This document shows, in pieces, positions 18,107 through 27,685 of a DNA stretch of 64,000 nucleotides. The notes beneath the pieces are model-generated. The model saw nothing but the letters and a program-made list of their open reading frames with translations. It made no database searches and was not told the origin of the DNA. A program made the position numbers and the translations under genes. The first letter of the stretch is position 1; each line of letters begins with the position of its first letter. Source of the DNA: Hymenobacter metallilatus (GTDB taxonomy: Bacteria; Bacteroidota; Bacteroidia; Cytophagales; Hymenobacteraceae); assembly GCF_003944705.1 (NCBI RefSeq), contig NZ_RWIS01000006.1, forward strand, positions 236,657-300,656, written 5' to 3'.

Positions 18107-19654
18107 ATGAAACTACATACACTCCGCCTGGCCGCCGTGGCTGGCAGCCTGCTGCTTACCACCGCCTGCGACAAGGACTTTCTGGATCAGGTAAACCCCA
18201 ACCAGCCCACTACCGAGTCGTTCTGGAAAACTGAGAATGACGCCATCAAGGGCATTAACGCCTGCTACAGCGGCCTGCAGCAACTAGGCACGTACCGGCG
18301 CTGGTCGCACTTTGCCTTCGACCTGCGCTCCGACGACAGCTTCAGCCAAAGCCCCTGGGGGGAGCTGGCCGATTTCACGCGCTTTGTGCAGGCCAACTAT
18401 GATTTTGAAGTGTCGCAGAACCTGTGGCGCGACCATTACCGGGCCATCTGGCGTACCAACCAGGTACTGGCCAATGTACCCGGTATGCCAATTGGGGAAA
18501 CGCTGAAGAAGCGGGTGCTGGCCGAGGCCAAATTTCTGCGCGCCCTGTACTACTATAACCTGGTAACGCTGTACGGCAACGTGCCGCTGGCGCTTACGCC
18601 CTCCGACCCGGCTAACTTGCCACCCCAGGCCACGGAGGCACAGGTGTGGGCCCGGATTGTGCAGGATTTGCAGGAAGCCAAACCGGATTTGCCGGAGTCG
18701 TACGGCGGCAGCGACACTGGCCGGGCTACCAAGGGTGCGGCTACCACTCTGCTGGGGAAAGCCTTTATGCAACAGCAGCAATGGGCCTCGGCCGCCACGC
18801 AGTTTGCCGAGGTCATCAGCTCGAACCGCTACCGGCTCACGGCGGCCTATACCGATAACTTTCGCCACACCACCGAAAACAACTCGGAGTCTATTTTTGA
18901 AGTTCAGTTCTCGGATGCCAAGCTGGGCGGCAACGACGGCGACGACGCTACTTCCTCGGAAGGCGGGCAACGCTCCCAGTTCTGGGGCGTGCCCGGCGCG
19001 GGCTTTGTGGATGGAGAGGTGCGGCCCTGGGTGGTAAATGAGTTTCTGCGGGAGCCCACCGCCACCGGTGGCCGCGACCCGCGCCTGGCCGCCACCGTAT
19101 TCTACAACCGCCGCCAGTTTACCACCGCATTGCCCGTGGATGGCGACACGCTGGTGTATGGCACCGGGTTTTTGCGTCGGTTCCGGGGCAATGCCCGCGA
19201 CCTAAGCCGCATTTACTGGCGCAAGTACCAGACGGATTACTACCGCACCTTTGAAAACTTCGACTCGCCCATCAATCACCGCGTGATGCGCTATGCCGAT
19301 GTGCTGCTGCTGCAGGCCGAAGCCCTCAACGAGCAAGGCCAGACCAGTACGGCCGTGCCACTGATTAACCAGGTGCGGAGCCGGGCAGGACTGGCCCCGC
19401 TTACGGCGGGCAGCTTTAGTCAGGCCACGCTGCGCACCCAGCTTATGCACGAGCGGGTAACCGAGCTAACGGGGGAGGGCCAGCGCTTTTTCGATCTGAA
19501 ACGCTGGGGCCTGCTGGATAACCAGGCCGGCCTCGACCAACTGAAAACCCGGGACTCTGATTTCAATAACTTCCGCCTGAACCGCTCCCGTCTGCTGCCT
19601 ATTCTGCAAACGGAAGTTGACCTGGCCCGCTACCAGCAGAACCCCGGCTGGTAA
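18107..19654 (+). CDS. susD: SusD/RagB-family glycan-binding lipoprotein
   Basis: 515 residues. The lipoprotein signal ends in LLTTAC; the mature protein begins DKDFLDQVNPNQPTTESFWK, the usual SusD start. TPR-like helices follow (RALYYYNLVTLYGNVPLAL, AEALNEQGQT) and the C-terminus ends in RYQQNPGW, typical of the family. It caps the SusC barrel at the cell surface and binds the glycan. A Rho-independent terminator follows 27 bases after the stop, so some transcripts may end here before the two GH43 genes. Confidence 0.95.
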   Translation: MKLHTLRLAAVAGSLLLTTACDKDFLDQVNPNQPTTESFWKTENDAIKGINACYSGLQQLGTYRRWSHFAFDLRSDDSFSQSPWGELADFTRFVQANYDFEVSQNLWRDHYRAIWRTNQVLANVPGMPIGETLKKRVLAEAKFLRALYYYNLVTLYGNVPLALTPSDPANLPPQATEAQVWARIVQDLQEAKPDLPESYGGSDTGRATKGAATTLLGKAFMQQQQWASAATQFAEVISSNRYRLTAAYTDNFRHTTENNSESIFEVQFSDAKLGGNDGDDATSSEGGQRSQFWGVPGAGFVDGEVRPWVVNEFLREPTATGGRDPRLAATVFYNRRQFTTALPVDGDTLVYGTGFLRRFRGNARDLSRIYWRKYQTDYYRTFENFDSPINHRVMRYADVLLLQAEALNEQGQTSTAVPLINQVRSRAGLAPLTAGSFSQATLRTQLMHERVTELTGEGQRFFDLKRWGLLDNQAGLDQLKTRDSDFNNFRLNRSRLLPILQTEVDLARYQQNPGW

Positions 19655-19681
19655 CCACCAAGGCCCATACCGCAGAAATAG

Positions 19682-19710
19682 AGCCGTTCCGGCCTTGTGT
19701 CGGAACGGCT
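19682..19710 (+). terminator. Terminator after susD
   Basis: 10-bp stem AGCCGTTCCG / CGGAACGGCT, 9-base loop, followed by TTTTATTT. Its position inside a functional operon suggests partial termination that lowers expression of the downstream enzymes. Confidence 0.8.
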
Positions 19711-19807
19711 TTTATTTGTCGGAAAGCTGTCGGCAGCCTGCTCTCCCGATTCGGCCTTTACGGCGTATACTATAGTGTATTACCCAGCACGTGTTTTTCC
19801 TTTCCTC

Positions 19808-20872
19808 ATGACCTGGTATCCTGCCCGACTAGTGCCCCTGGCGCTGCTCACGCTGACACTCTCCTGCAACAGCGGCTCCGCGCCCGCGCCGCCTACGCCT
19901 CCGCCGCCTACGCCGCCAACCTCCACCACCTTCACCAACCCGCTGCTGAGCGTAGGCCCCGACCCCTGGGTGTACCAGAAGGACGGGGTGTACTACTACA
20001 TGAGCACCACCGGCAGCAACCTCGTGATTCGCAAAACGGCGAAGATGACTGACCTGGGCTCGGCGGTGAGTACGGTGGTCTGGACGCCCCAGCAGGCCGG
20101 CATCAACCAGCGCGACCTGTGGGCGCCGGAGCTGTTTTTCTTTGATGGCAAGTGGTATATCTACTACTCGGCCGACCCGCTGTGCTGCGCCGGCCACCGC
20201 GTGCACGTGCTGGAAAACGCCACCGCCGACCCTACCAGTGGCACCTGGACCTACAAAGGCCGCATTGCAAGCCCTGCCGATGATTTGTGGGCCATTGATG
20301 GCACCGTGCTGGAGCAAAACGGGAAGCGCTACCTGATTTGGTCGGGCCACCAGACGGTGGGCGCCGGCACCCAGCGCCTCTATATTTCGGAAATGAGTAA
20401 CCCCTGGACGCTGATAGGGCCCCGGGTAGAACTCTCACGCCCCGAGTACAACTGGGAAACCATTGGGGAGCCGGACGTGAATGAGGGCCCGGAAATCATC
20501 AAGCGCGGCAATAAAACCTTCCTGGTGTACTCGGCCAGCCACTGCAGCACCGACGACTACGCCCTGGGGATGCTTACGGCCTCCTCCACCGCCGACCCCC
20601 TGCAGCTGTCTTCCTGGACGAAATCGGCTACGCCGGTGTTTACCAAAAATACCAGCGGGCAGGCGTTCGGGCCGGGGCACAACGGCTTCTTCAAATCCAA
20701 GGATGGTACTGAAGACTGGATGATTTACCACGCCAACCCGCTCTCGGGCCAGGGCTGCGGCGACAACCGTAGCCCCCGTATCCAGAAAATCAACTGGAAG
20801 GCCGATGACACCCCTGATTTTGGTGCTCCCGTGGCGCTGGGCACTGCTTTGCCTAAGCCCGCCGGCGAGTAA
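19808..20872 (+). CDS. GH43 lipoprotein, exo-arabinofuranosidase-like
   Basis: 354 residues from the ATG at 19808 (MTWYPARLVPLALLTLTLSC, lipobox LTLSC); the ATG at 19697 would add 37 residues. After the lipid-modified Cys comes a Pro/Thr-rich linker (about residues 22-42). GH43 residues: Asp in VGPDPWVYQ, Asp in AIDGTVLEQ, Glu in VNEGPEII. Blocks WAPELFFFDGKWYIYYS and FGPGHNGFF relate it to the 8435/10892 pair. It is expected at the outer-membrane surface or facing the periplasm next to SusC/D, trimming arabinose residues. Confidence 0.88.
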   Translation: MTWYPARLVPLALLTLTLSCNSGSAPAPPTPPPPTPPTSTTFTNPLLSVGPDPWVYQKDGVYYYMSTTGSNLVIRKTAKMTDLGSAVSTVVWTPQQAGINQRDLWAPELFFFDGKWYIYYSADPLCCAGHRVHVLENATADPTSGTWTYKGRIASPADDLWAIDGTVLEQNGKRYLIWSGHQTVGAGTQRLYISEMSNPWTLIGPRVELSRPEYNWETIGEPDVNEGPEIIKRGNKTFLVYSASHCSTDDYALGMLTASSTADPLQLSSWTKSATPVFTKNTSGQAFGPGHNGFFKSKDGTEDWMIYHANPLSGQGCGDNRSPRIQKINWKADDTPDFGAPVALGTALPKPAGE

Positions 20873-20908
20873 GCCCGGGTCATCTTCTACTTTACCGCCC
20901 TACCTACC

Positions 20909-22540
20909 TTGTACCTCAATTCTCTGCGTACTTCCGTTTGGCAACTTAGCGGCCCGGTGCTGCTGAGCCTGGGGTTGCTGGCGGCCTGCCAGCGCCCAGC
21001 CACCACTACCTCCGCCCGTCCCGCTGCGGCAGGCAGTAGCAATGGCCCGGCTGCGGCCCTGGCACCGGCTGTTATTGCCAACCCCGTGCTGCCCGGCGAC
21101 TTCCCCGACCCCTCCGTGGTGAAAGTGGGCGACACCTATTGGGCCACGGCCACCAGCTCCAACTGGGGTCCTACGTTTCCACTGCTCAAGTCCAGGGACC
21201 TGATGAAGTGGGAGTTGGTAGGCCACGTATTTCCGGGGGAGCGGCCGGCCTGGGCCGACTACTACTTCTGGGCCCCCGAAATCAGCGAGGAAGGCGGCAA
21301 AATATATGTGTACTACACGGCCCACAAGCGCGGGGGCAACCTGGCCGTGGGCGTAGCCAGCGCCAACCGCCCCGAAGGCCCCTACACCGACCATGGCCCC
21401 CTGGTGGGTCAGCCCGATGGCTCCATCGACGGGTTTCCCATGCGCGACGAAAACGGCCAGCTCTACCTGATCTGGAAGGAGGACGGCAACAGCGTACAGC
21501 AGCCCACGCCCATCTGGGCCCAGCGTATCAATGAGGCCCGCTCGGCGCTGGTAGGGGAGAAGCAGGAGCTGTTCCGCAACGACCCCGCCACCTGGGAAGG
21601 CAACCTGGTAGAGGGTGTTTCAATAGTGCGCCGTGAGGGGTATTTCTACGCCTTTTATGCCGCCAACGGCTGCTGCGGCCCCGGCTGCACTTACGCTACC
21701 GGCGTGGCCCGGGCCAAAAACCTGCTGGGCCCCTGGGAGAAGTACGCCAAAAACCCCATTCTTCTTAACAACGACGCCTGGAAATGCCCCGGCCACGGCA
21801 CGGCCGTGCAATACCAGGACCGTTGGTTTATGCTCCACCACGCCTATGCAGCCAACAGTCAGCAGTTTGTGGGCCGCCAGGGCGTGCTGACCGAGTTTAC
21901 CTGGGCGGCCACCGGCTGGCCCGAGTTCCGGGGCGGCAGTACGGCCGTAGCGCCCACACCTGTGCCGGCCCAGCGCTTCACCGATGAGTACACCAGTCAA
22001 ACGCTGGCTCCTTCCTGGCAGTGGCCCGTGGAGCAGCGTCCCAGCTTTACCCTGCGTGGCGGCCAGCTCCACCTCACCGCCCGCCCCGACCACGCCGGGG
22101 CTGCCCTGGGTCAGTCGACCACGGCACCGGCTTACACGGCTACTACCACCCTGCTTAACCCCGCCGCCCTGCCTGCCGCCAGCCGCGCCGGCCTGGCCGC
22201 CCACGGCGACCCGGACAATACCCTGGCCCTGGTGGCCGGTGGGGGCAAAGTGCAATTGCTGCAAACCGAAAAGGGCCAGACCAAAACCCTGGCCGAGGCC
22301 ACGCTGCCCGCCGCCAAAACCCTGCAGCTGCGCCTGCAGGCCCGCCAGGGCAGCCAGTTCACCTTTGCCTGGAGTACCGATGGCGGGGCTATCTGGCAGC
22401 CGTTGCCCGCTGGCGGCACGGTCGTAAACGGCAGCTACCTGCCGCCCTGGGACCGGGGCATTCGGGTAGGGCCTTTGGCCCAGGGCCCGGCCTCGGCGGT
22501 AGCCGTGTTTGAAAACTTCCAGTTGGAACCTCAACAGTAA
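20909..22540 (+). CDS. Two-domain GH43 lipoprotein
   Basis: 543 residues beginning at a TTG (20909); no ATG precedes the signal, whose lipobox is GLLAAC. Residues ~55-350 form the GH43 propeller: Asp in DFPDPSVVK, Asp in SIDGFPMRD, Glu in LVEGVSIVR, plus HHAYAANSQQFVGRQ. Residues ~360-540 are a beta-sandwich (FTLRGGQLHLTA, GIRVGPLAQGPASAVAVFEN) of the type found at the C-terminus of beta-xylosidase/arabinofuranosidase GH43 enzymes. A notable CCGPGC segment lies in the propeller. It starts 36 bases after the previous GH43, consistent with one operon. Confidence 0.86.
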   Translation: MYLNSLRTSVWQLSGPVLLSLGLLAACQRPATTTSARPAAAGSSNGPAAALAPAVIANPVLPGDFPDPSVVKVGDTYWATATSSNWGPTFPLLKSRDLMKWELVGHVFPGERPAWADYYFWAPEISEEGGKIYVYYTAHKRGGNLAVGVASANRPEGPYTDHGPLVGQPDGSIDGFPMRDENGQLYLIWKEDGNSVQQPTPIWAQRINEARSALVGEKQELFRNDPATWEGNLVEGVSIVRREGYFYAFYAANGCCGPGCTYATGVARAKNLLGPWEKYAKNPILLNNDAWKCPGHGTAVQYQDRWFMLHHAYAANSQQFVGRQGVLTEFTWAATGWPEFRGGSTAVAPTPVPAQRFTDEYTSQTLAPSWQWPVEQRPSFTLRGGQLHLTARPDHAGAALGQSTTAPAYTATTTLLNPAALPAASRAGLAAHGDPDNTLALVAGGGKVQLLQTEKGQTKTLAEATLPAAKTLQLRLQARQGSQFTFAWSTDGGAIWQPLPAGGTVVNGSYLPPWDRGIRVGPLAQGPASAVAVFENFQLEPQQ

Positions 22541-22625
22541 GCTGTGCTGTCAAGCGGGACGGGGCGAGGAAGCCAGGTGAGCCGTTAAAAGCTGTACACA
22601 GCTTCCTTTCTTTACTCAGTAGGAT

Positions 22626-22660
22626 AACCACTAACCAACAACTACCAACCAACAACCAAG
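22626..22660. repeat. Single-arm heptamer array, locus G
   Basis: Five 7-base units (AACCACT, AACCAAC, AACTACC, AACCAAC, AACCAAG) that end directly at the galM ATG at 22661. No inverted partner arm was found. Confidence 0.7.
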
Positions 22661-23884
22661 ATGACTTCATCCTCCCGCGCGAGCCTGGTAGCCAGCGGGC
22701 TGGCCGGCCTGCTGCTAACGGCTGCCTGCCAGCCCGCTGGCAAGCCCACTACCGCCGAAACCAGCACTACGCCCGCCGCCGCTTCCGACTCTACTCAGGC
22801 TACTTCCGCAACCATGCCTACTTCCAGCGTTTTCGGCAAACTTGCCGATGGTACTGAGGTGCCGCTTTATACTCTTACCAACGCCCACGGCCTTAAGGCC
22901 ACCATTACCCCCTATGGCGGCACGCTCACCAGCCTGCTGGTGCCCGATAAAGCGGGCAAGCTGGGCGACGTGGTGTTGGGCTTTGATGAGCTGGCCGGCT
23001 ACCTGGCTCCGGTGTACAAGCAGGAGGGACCCTACTTTGGGGCTCTGATTGGGCGCTACGGCAACCGCATTGCCCGGGGCAAATTCACCCTCGACGGCCA
23101 GCCGTACTCCATCCCCGCCAACAACGCCCCCAACACCCTGCACGGTGGTAAAGAGGGCTTCGACAAAAAGCTGTGGACGGCGGAGCCCGGCACCTCGGCC
23201 GCTGGGCAGACCCTTACACTCACTTACCTCAGCAAGGATGGGGAGGAAGGCTACCCGGGCACGCTGACAGTAAAAGTGGTGTACACGCTGACTCAGGATG
23301 ATGCCCTGCGCCTCGACTACACCGCCACCACCGACAAACCCACGGTGCTTAACCTCACGAACCACAGCTACTTCAACCTGAATGCGGCCTCCGGCAAGGG
23401 TATTCTGGACCATGAGCTGACCCTGAACGCCGACCGGTTTACGCCCGTGGATAATACCTTGATTCCGACTGGGGTGCTGCAGCAGGTGCAGGGCACGCCC
23501 ATGGATTTCCGCCAGCCCCACCGCATCGGGGAGCGAATCAAGCAGGTGCCCGGCGCGGCCCCCGGCGGCTACGACCACAACTGGGTATTAGCGGATAAGC
23601 AGCGCAGTCGCCCGGAAAAGGCCGCTACCGTGTATGAGCCCACCACCGGCCGCGTGATGGACGTGTACACCGACCAGCCCGGGGTGCAGTTTTACTCCTC
23701 CAACTTCCTGAAAGGCAATCTGCAAGGCAAGGGCGGCATCACCTACAACCAGTACGCCGGGTTCTGCCTGGAAACCCAGCACTTCCCCGACTCGCCCAAC
23801 CGGCCCAACTTTCCCAGCACCACGCTCAGGCCCGGCGAAACCTTCCGCTCTACCACTGAATACCGCTTCAGCACCCGCCAGTAA
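22661..23884 (+). CDS. galM: Aldose 1-epimerase (galactose mutarotase), lipoprotein
   Basis: 407 residues. The N-terminus is a lipoprotein signal (lipobox LTAAC), so this mutarotase works outside the cytoplasm. Family blocks: GRYGNRIARGKF, NTLHGGKEGFDKKLW, catalytic His in NLTNHSYFNL and catalytic Glu in FCLETQHFPDSPN. It interconverts the anomers of galactose or related sugars released by the glycosidases. It is last in the susC operon; together with galK and galT it points to galactose as one product of the substrate. Confidence 0.93.
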   Translation: MTSSSRASLVASGLAGLLLTAACQPAGKPTTAETSTTPAAASDSTQATSATMPTSSVFGKLADGTEVPLYTLTNAHGLKATITPYGGTLTSLLVPDKAGKLGDVVLGFDELAGYLAPVYKQEGPYFGALIGRYGNRIARGKFTLDGQPYSIPANNAPNTLHGGKEGFDKKLWTAEPGTSAAGQTLTLTYLSKDGEEGYPGTLTVKVVYTLTQDDALRLDYTATTDKPTVLNLTNHSYFNLNAASGKGILDHELTLNADRFTPVDNTLIPTGVLQQVQGTPMDFRQPHRIGERIKQVPGAAPGGYDHNWVLADKQRSRPEKAATVYEPTTGRVMDVYTDQPGVQFYSSNFLKGNLQGKGGITYNQYAGFCLETQHFPDSPNRPNFPSTTLRPGETFRSTTEYRFSTRQ

Positions 23885-24285
23885 GCTTCTGGCTGCTGAA
23901 ACACCTGACCCGGGGTCAGCTCACATAGTGGCATCCTGGCTGAGTGCTGTTGAAGTTGTGTGGCAAACGAGTACTGCTGAGCTCGGGGTGTGTCCACCTG
24001 CGTGTTCGGGGTAGACCCGCGCTGGCTTGGTTCGTGGGGGAATTCTGCTGCTGATTCCGGTCCGTCGTGCCAGGCGCGGGTAACTGGAAGTATACTACCA
24101 GTAACAACACAAGGGCCGCTTCGGTAAGCGGCCCTTGTGTTGTTACTGGTGGCTAGGGCTGAAGTATGCTGCACCTGCTCATGGCAAAATAATACAAGCA
24201 TAACAGTATATAAATCAAGAAGCTATTGCACAAAAGGTAGCCAATCTGTACCTTGATTACCCCGCAATTCAAACCCTCTGCCGCT
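23885..24285. other. Intergenic region with galM operon terminator
   Basis: About 400 bases. The only clear structure is the hairpin at 24097-24150. The stretch just before 24286 is AT-rich and probably holds the promoter of the cysteine hydrolase gene. Confidence 0.5.
24097..24150. terminator. Long hairpin after the galM operon
   Basis: Two perfect 24-base arms (24097-24120 and 24127-24150) with a 6-base loop; the stem includes ACAACACAAGGGCCGCT. No long T-run follows. Confidence 0.7.
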
Positions 24286-24930
24286 ATGAAGCCAAGCTCT
24301 ACTGCCGTACTATTGATCGAGTTTCAGAATGATTTTACTACGTCGGGCGGCTCCCTGCACGATGCGGTAAAAACCGTCATGAAGTCAACAGACATGCTGG
24401 CTAACACCGAGGAGCTGACCCGGCAGGCCCGCAACGCCGGCGCCCTCATTGTGCATGTGCCCATCAGCTTCACCGAAAACTACCGGGAGCTGCACCCCCG
24501 GCCCTACGGTATCCTCAAAGGCGTCGTCGACAGTAACTCCTTCCGCCAGGGCTCCTGGGGCGCCGATATTGTGGATGTGCTCAAGCCCCAGCCCGACGAT
24601 ATCATCATCGAGGGCAAGCGGGGCCTGGACGGCTTCCTGAGCACCAATCTGGATTTTATTCTGCGGCAGCGCGGCATTACCCACCTGGCCCTGGCCGGTT
24701 TCCTCACCAACTGCTGCGTGGAGTCCACCATGCGCACGGCCTATGAGTACGGCTACCAAGTGTACACCCTCACCGACTGTACTGCTACGGTGAGCGAGGA
24801 GGAGCAGCGCATGGCCTGCGAGAAGAACTTTCCTATGTTTTCCCGCCCCCTCCCGCACCGGGAGTTTCTGGAGCAGCTCTCCGCCCTGGAGCAATCCACA
24901 GCCGTGGAAGAGGGCCGCAGCTACTATTAG
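24286..24930 (+). CDS. Isochorismatase-like cysteine hydrolase
   Basis: 214 residues from the ATG at 24286 (MKPSSTAVLLIEFQNDF); a TTG at 24253 adds 11 residues. The catalytic triad of the family is visible: Asp in IEFQNDF, Lys in IEGKRGLDGF and Cys in GFLTNCCVEST. Members hydrolyse small amides, for example nicotinamide or biuret derivatives, in the cytoplasm. The substrate is not evident and neighbours give no clue; it stands alone between a terminator and a dispersed repeat. Confidence 0.85.
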   Translation: MKPSSTAVLLIEFQNDFTTSGGSLHDAVKTVMKSTDMLANTEELTRQARNAGALIVHVPISFTENYRELHPRPYGILKGVVDSNSFRQGSWGADIVDVLKPQPDDIIIEGKRGLDGFLSTNLDFILRQRGITHLALAGFLTNCCVESTMRTAYEYGYQVYTLTDCTATVSEEEQRMACEKNFPMFSRPLPHREFLEQLSALEQSTAVEEGRSYY

Positions 24931-24932
24931 AA

Positions 24933-25083
24933 CGTGTTTGGGAATTTACGAAGAACGTCATGCTGAGCGAAGTTGAAGCATCTCTACCTCTTCATCCGGG
25001 CGTTTTTCAACGAAGCGGTAGAGATGCTTCGACTTCGCAGACGCCAAATCAAGCATGACGTTCTTCGTAAATTCCCAATCACG
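24933..25083. repeat. Dispersed palindromic element, copy 1
   Basis: A ~150-base inverted repeat: TGGGAATTTACGAAGAACG.. at the left is mirrored at the right end, and inside it GAAGCATCTCTACC pairs with GGTAGAGATGCTTC. It resembles a folded non-autonomous element. It lies between the hydrolase stop and the receptor stop, where it may end both transcripts. Confidence 0.75.
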
Positions 25084-25110
25084 CTCTTAGGAATGATAGT
25101 TTATAGCCAG

Positions 25111-27573
25111 CTACTGGCCGCCGGCGCGACGCTTCTCGTCCTCGGCGCCGCCGCCCCGGCGTTTAGCCGGGGCCAGCTTGTCGTTGCCGAAGCGGTAGGT
25201 AAAGGTCAGCGTACCCTGGCGGGAATCCTGGCGCTGGTAGAACCGCTCCACGTAGGTATCATACTCCGACACGGCATGAATGGGGCTGGTGAAGAAAATA
25301 TCAGCCATGCTCAGCTTGAGAGTAGCTTTGCGGTTCCAGAAGGTTTTCTGCACCCCGGCATTTACCTCCCCGTTAGGCCGCACTTTCAGAAACCCGTAAA
25401 TGTCGCGGGCCTGGTAGTCGGCGTTCAGCTCAGCGCTCCAGCCTTTGCCCAGCGTAAAGGTGTGGTTGGTGGTGAGGGTGAAGGAGCCCTGGCCCCGGTT
25501 CAGGTCGGTGCCGGCCAGGCTGCCCTCAAAGCGGCTGTAGTAGAACACGGCGTTGTTGTACATCGTCCACCACTTGGCCACTTCCACCGGCACCGTCAGG
25601 GTGAGGGCGTAGTAGTGCTGGCGGCTCAGGTTCTGGGTGGTCGATACCACCGTGCTGTCCGTTTCGGGCTGCACCACGCTGATGAGGGGCAGGTTGGTGA
25701 GGCTGTAGCTCAGGCCCAGGTTGTACTTCTGCCGGAAAGTGTGCGTCAGTTCCAGGTTGTAGCTGGTTTGGGGGCGCAGGTTGGGGTTGCCGGCCCCGGA
25801 GGTGGTTTTGTCGATAATCACCCGGAACGGGTTCAGCTGCCCATACGAAGGCCGGTCAATGCGGCGGCTCAGCGAGAGGCTGGTTTCGTGCTTGTCCGAA
25901 AACACCCGTTTCAGGGCCGCACTCGGGAACAGCTGGAAATAGTGTCGGCTGAAATCGGGCAACTGGCCCGGCTGCGCCACATCCTGCCGGCCCTCGGCGT
26001 TGGTTTGCTCCCCGCGCAGGCCGGCTTGCAGCGTGAACTTGGGCTGGGTATAGTTCAGGTTGAGGTAGCCGGCGTTAATGTTCTCATCGTAGCGGAAACG
26101 GTTGGAGCGGTTGCGGTCCAGCGCTCCGTCCGTGAAAAACTGCACGTCGTTATCCGCCGATACCAAGCTGGTTTTGGCCCCCGCATCCAGCCGCAGCTGC
26201 TTGCTCAGAAACTGGGTATAGTCCACCTTCGCCGACTGAATGGTGAGCGTGCCCTGCTGGTCGCCGGTAATCACTTCGCCCACCTGCTCGGCCCCGTTGA
26301 AGCGGGTTTCCAGGCGCTGGTCCCGGCTGGTGCGGTAGCGGGCGTAGTCGGCATCGGCGGTGAGCTCCCGGGTACCCATAGTATCCCGGAAAGTGTGCCG
26401 GAAGCTGAGGTTGCCGGCCGCGTTGGGCGTGCGCCCCAGGCGGTAGTTAGCGGAGTTGTACTGCTGGGTCTGGTTGCGCAGCAAGTCGTTGATGGTGGTA
26501 CTGTTGCGGCCCCGCTGCTCGTTGCGGTTGGCCAGTCCGGTTAGCGCCCCGCCCAGCACCGTGCGCTCCGTGAGGTTGTAATCGATACCCGCCTTCCAGG
26601 AGTGGGAGCGAAGCTGAAAGGGGGAGCGGTTGGCTTGGTCCGTCACCTGAATCAGCTGGCGGCCGGCGTCGGGGCTGGCACCCGGCCGGTAAAAATCCCG
26701 GTAAATGGTCAGGCGCGGCTCCCCGGCGCGGTCGGTGTAGGTATAGGAGCCGAACAGATTGTATTTCTGCTGGCGGTGGTTGAGGCTCAGGCCGGTGTTG
26801 TACTTGTTGTACTGGGTGCGGCCGTAGCTGGTATTCAGGCTGCCATTGGTGCCTATCCGCTGGTCCTTCTTCAGGTTGATGGCAATGATGCCGGCCCCGC
26901 CCTGGGCGTCGTACTTGGCCGGTGGGTTGGTAATCAGCTCAATGCTTTTGAGCTGCTCGGCCGGTAACGCCCGCAGGTAGTCGGCCAGTTCCGTACCCGT
27001 CATGGGCTGGCGCTTGCCGTCAATGAGCACCAGCAGGCCCTGTTTACCGCGCAGGGCCAGGTTGTCGTTGCCATCCACGGTCACGCCCGGGGAGCGGCGT
27101 AGTACATCCAGGGAGGTGTTGCCGGCCGCCAGGGTCGAGCCCTCCACATGTACAATGGTGCGGTCGGCTTCCCGCTCAAACGTGGGGCGCTGGCCCGTAA
27201 TGGTTACTTCCCGGAGGGCCGTGGCCGTGCTGGGCTGCAGCGTGATTTCCAGTGCCCGTACGGGGCTGCCGGCCACCAGGTCCAGCGGCCCGGCCCAGGC
27301 CCGCCCAAAACCCACCTGCGCCGCCGAAACCAGGTAGCGGCCCGCACTCTGTTCAAAGTGAAAGGCGCCCTTCTCGTCGCTGAACTCCGTTTTGATGGCT
27401 ACGGAGTCGGTGGCGCGGTGCAGCACAACGGTAGCAAACTCCACGGGCACACCCGTCGCCGATTTCACTCGTCCATCCAGGCTTTGGGCTAGTGCTGGCG
27501 TGCTGCTCAGTAGGCTAAGTGCCAGTATGCACCGCGTGCTATGCCGGGAGCCGTTGTTGTTTGCCGTGTTCAT
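25111..27573 (-). CDS. TonB-dependent receptor-like outer-membrane beta-barrel protein 1
   Basis: 820 residues. Signal peptide ends at PALAQS; then a carboxypeptidase-like regulatory domain (~30-115: VPVEFATVVLHRATDS, GRYLVSAAQVGFGR), a plug (~120-220: VTITGQRPTFEREADRT, GLLVLIDGKRQPMTG, ELITNPPAKYDAQGGAGI) and a large OMP_b-brl_3 barrel. The tail after TFTYRFGNDK is Arg/Lys-rich (KRRGGGAEDEKRR). Substrate unknown. The 28454 gene is a paralog with parallel blocks throughout. It is downstream of the MarR gene, and paired palindromes lie before its start. Confidence 0.9.
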   Translation of the reverse strand: MNTANNNGSRHSTRCILALSLLSSTPALAQSLDGRVKSATGVPVEFATVVLHRATDSVAIKTEFSDEKGAFHFEQSAGRYLVSAAQVGFGRAWAGPLDLVAGSPVRALEITLQPSTATALREVTITGQRPTFEREADRTIVHVEGSTLAAGNTSLDVLRRSPGVTVDGNDNLALRGKQGLLVLIDGKRQPMTGTELADYLRALPAEQLKSIELITNPPAKYDAQGGAGIIAINLKKDQRIGTNGSLNTSYGRTQYNKYNTGLSLNHRQQKYNLFGSYTYTDRAGEPRLTIYRDFYRPGASPDAGRQLIQVTDQANRSPFQLRSHSWKAGIDYNLTERTVLGGALTGLANRNEQRGRNSTTINDLLRNQTQQYNSANYRLGRTPNAAGNLSFRHTFRDTMGTRELTADADYARYRTSRDQRLETRFNGAEQVGEVITGDQQGTLTIQSAKVDYTQFLSKQLRLDAGAKTSLVSADNDVQFFTDGALDRNRSNRFRYDENINAGYLNLNYTQPKFTLQAGLRGEQTNAEGRQDVAQPGQLPDFSRHYFQLFPSAALKRVFSDKHETSLSLSRRIDRPSYGQLNPFRVIIDKTTSGAGNPNLRPQTSYNLELTHTFRQKYNLGLSYSLTNLPLISVVQPETDSTVVSTTQNLSRQHYYALTLTVPVEVAKWWTMYNNAVFYYSRFEGSLAGTDLNRGQGSFTLTTNHTFTLGKGWSAELNADYQARDIYGFLKVRPNGEVNAGVQKTFWNRKATLKLSMADIFFTSPIHAVSEYDTYVERFYQRQDSRQGTLTFTYRFGNDKLAPAKRRGGGAEDEKRRAGGQ

Positions 27574-27685
27574 AGATAAAAGGGAGGGAGAGAGTGGGGG
27601 ATATATGTGAAATAGAAAGGCAAAGCTGCGCCAGCGTCCTCTCGAGGCCGTTTTTTTGCTTTACAGAAATGGGCGAAATCAGTAT

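Noticed and set aside
24973..26544. Plus-strand 523-residue open frame
   Set aside because: It lies antisense to the receptor 1 gene and begins inside a dispersed repeat; it has no family features.
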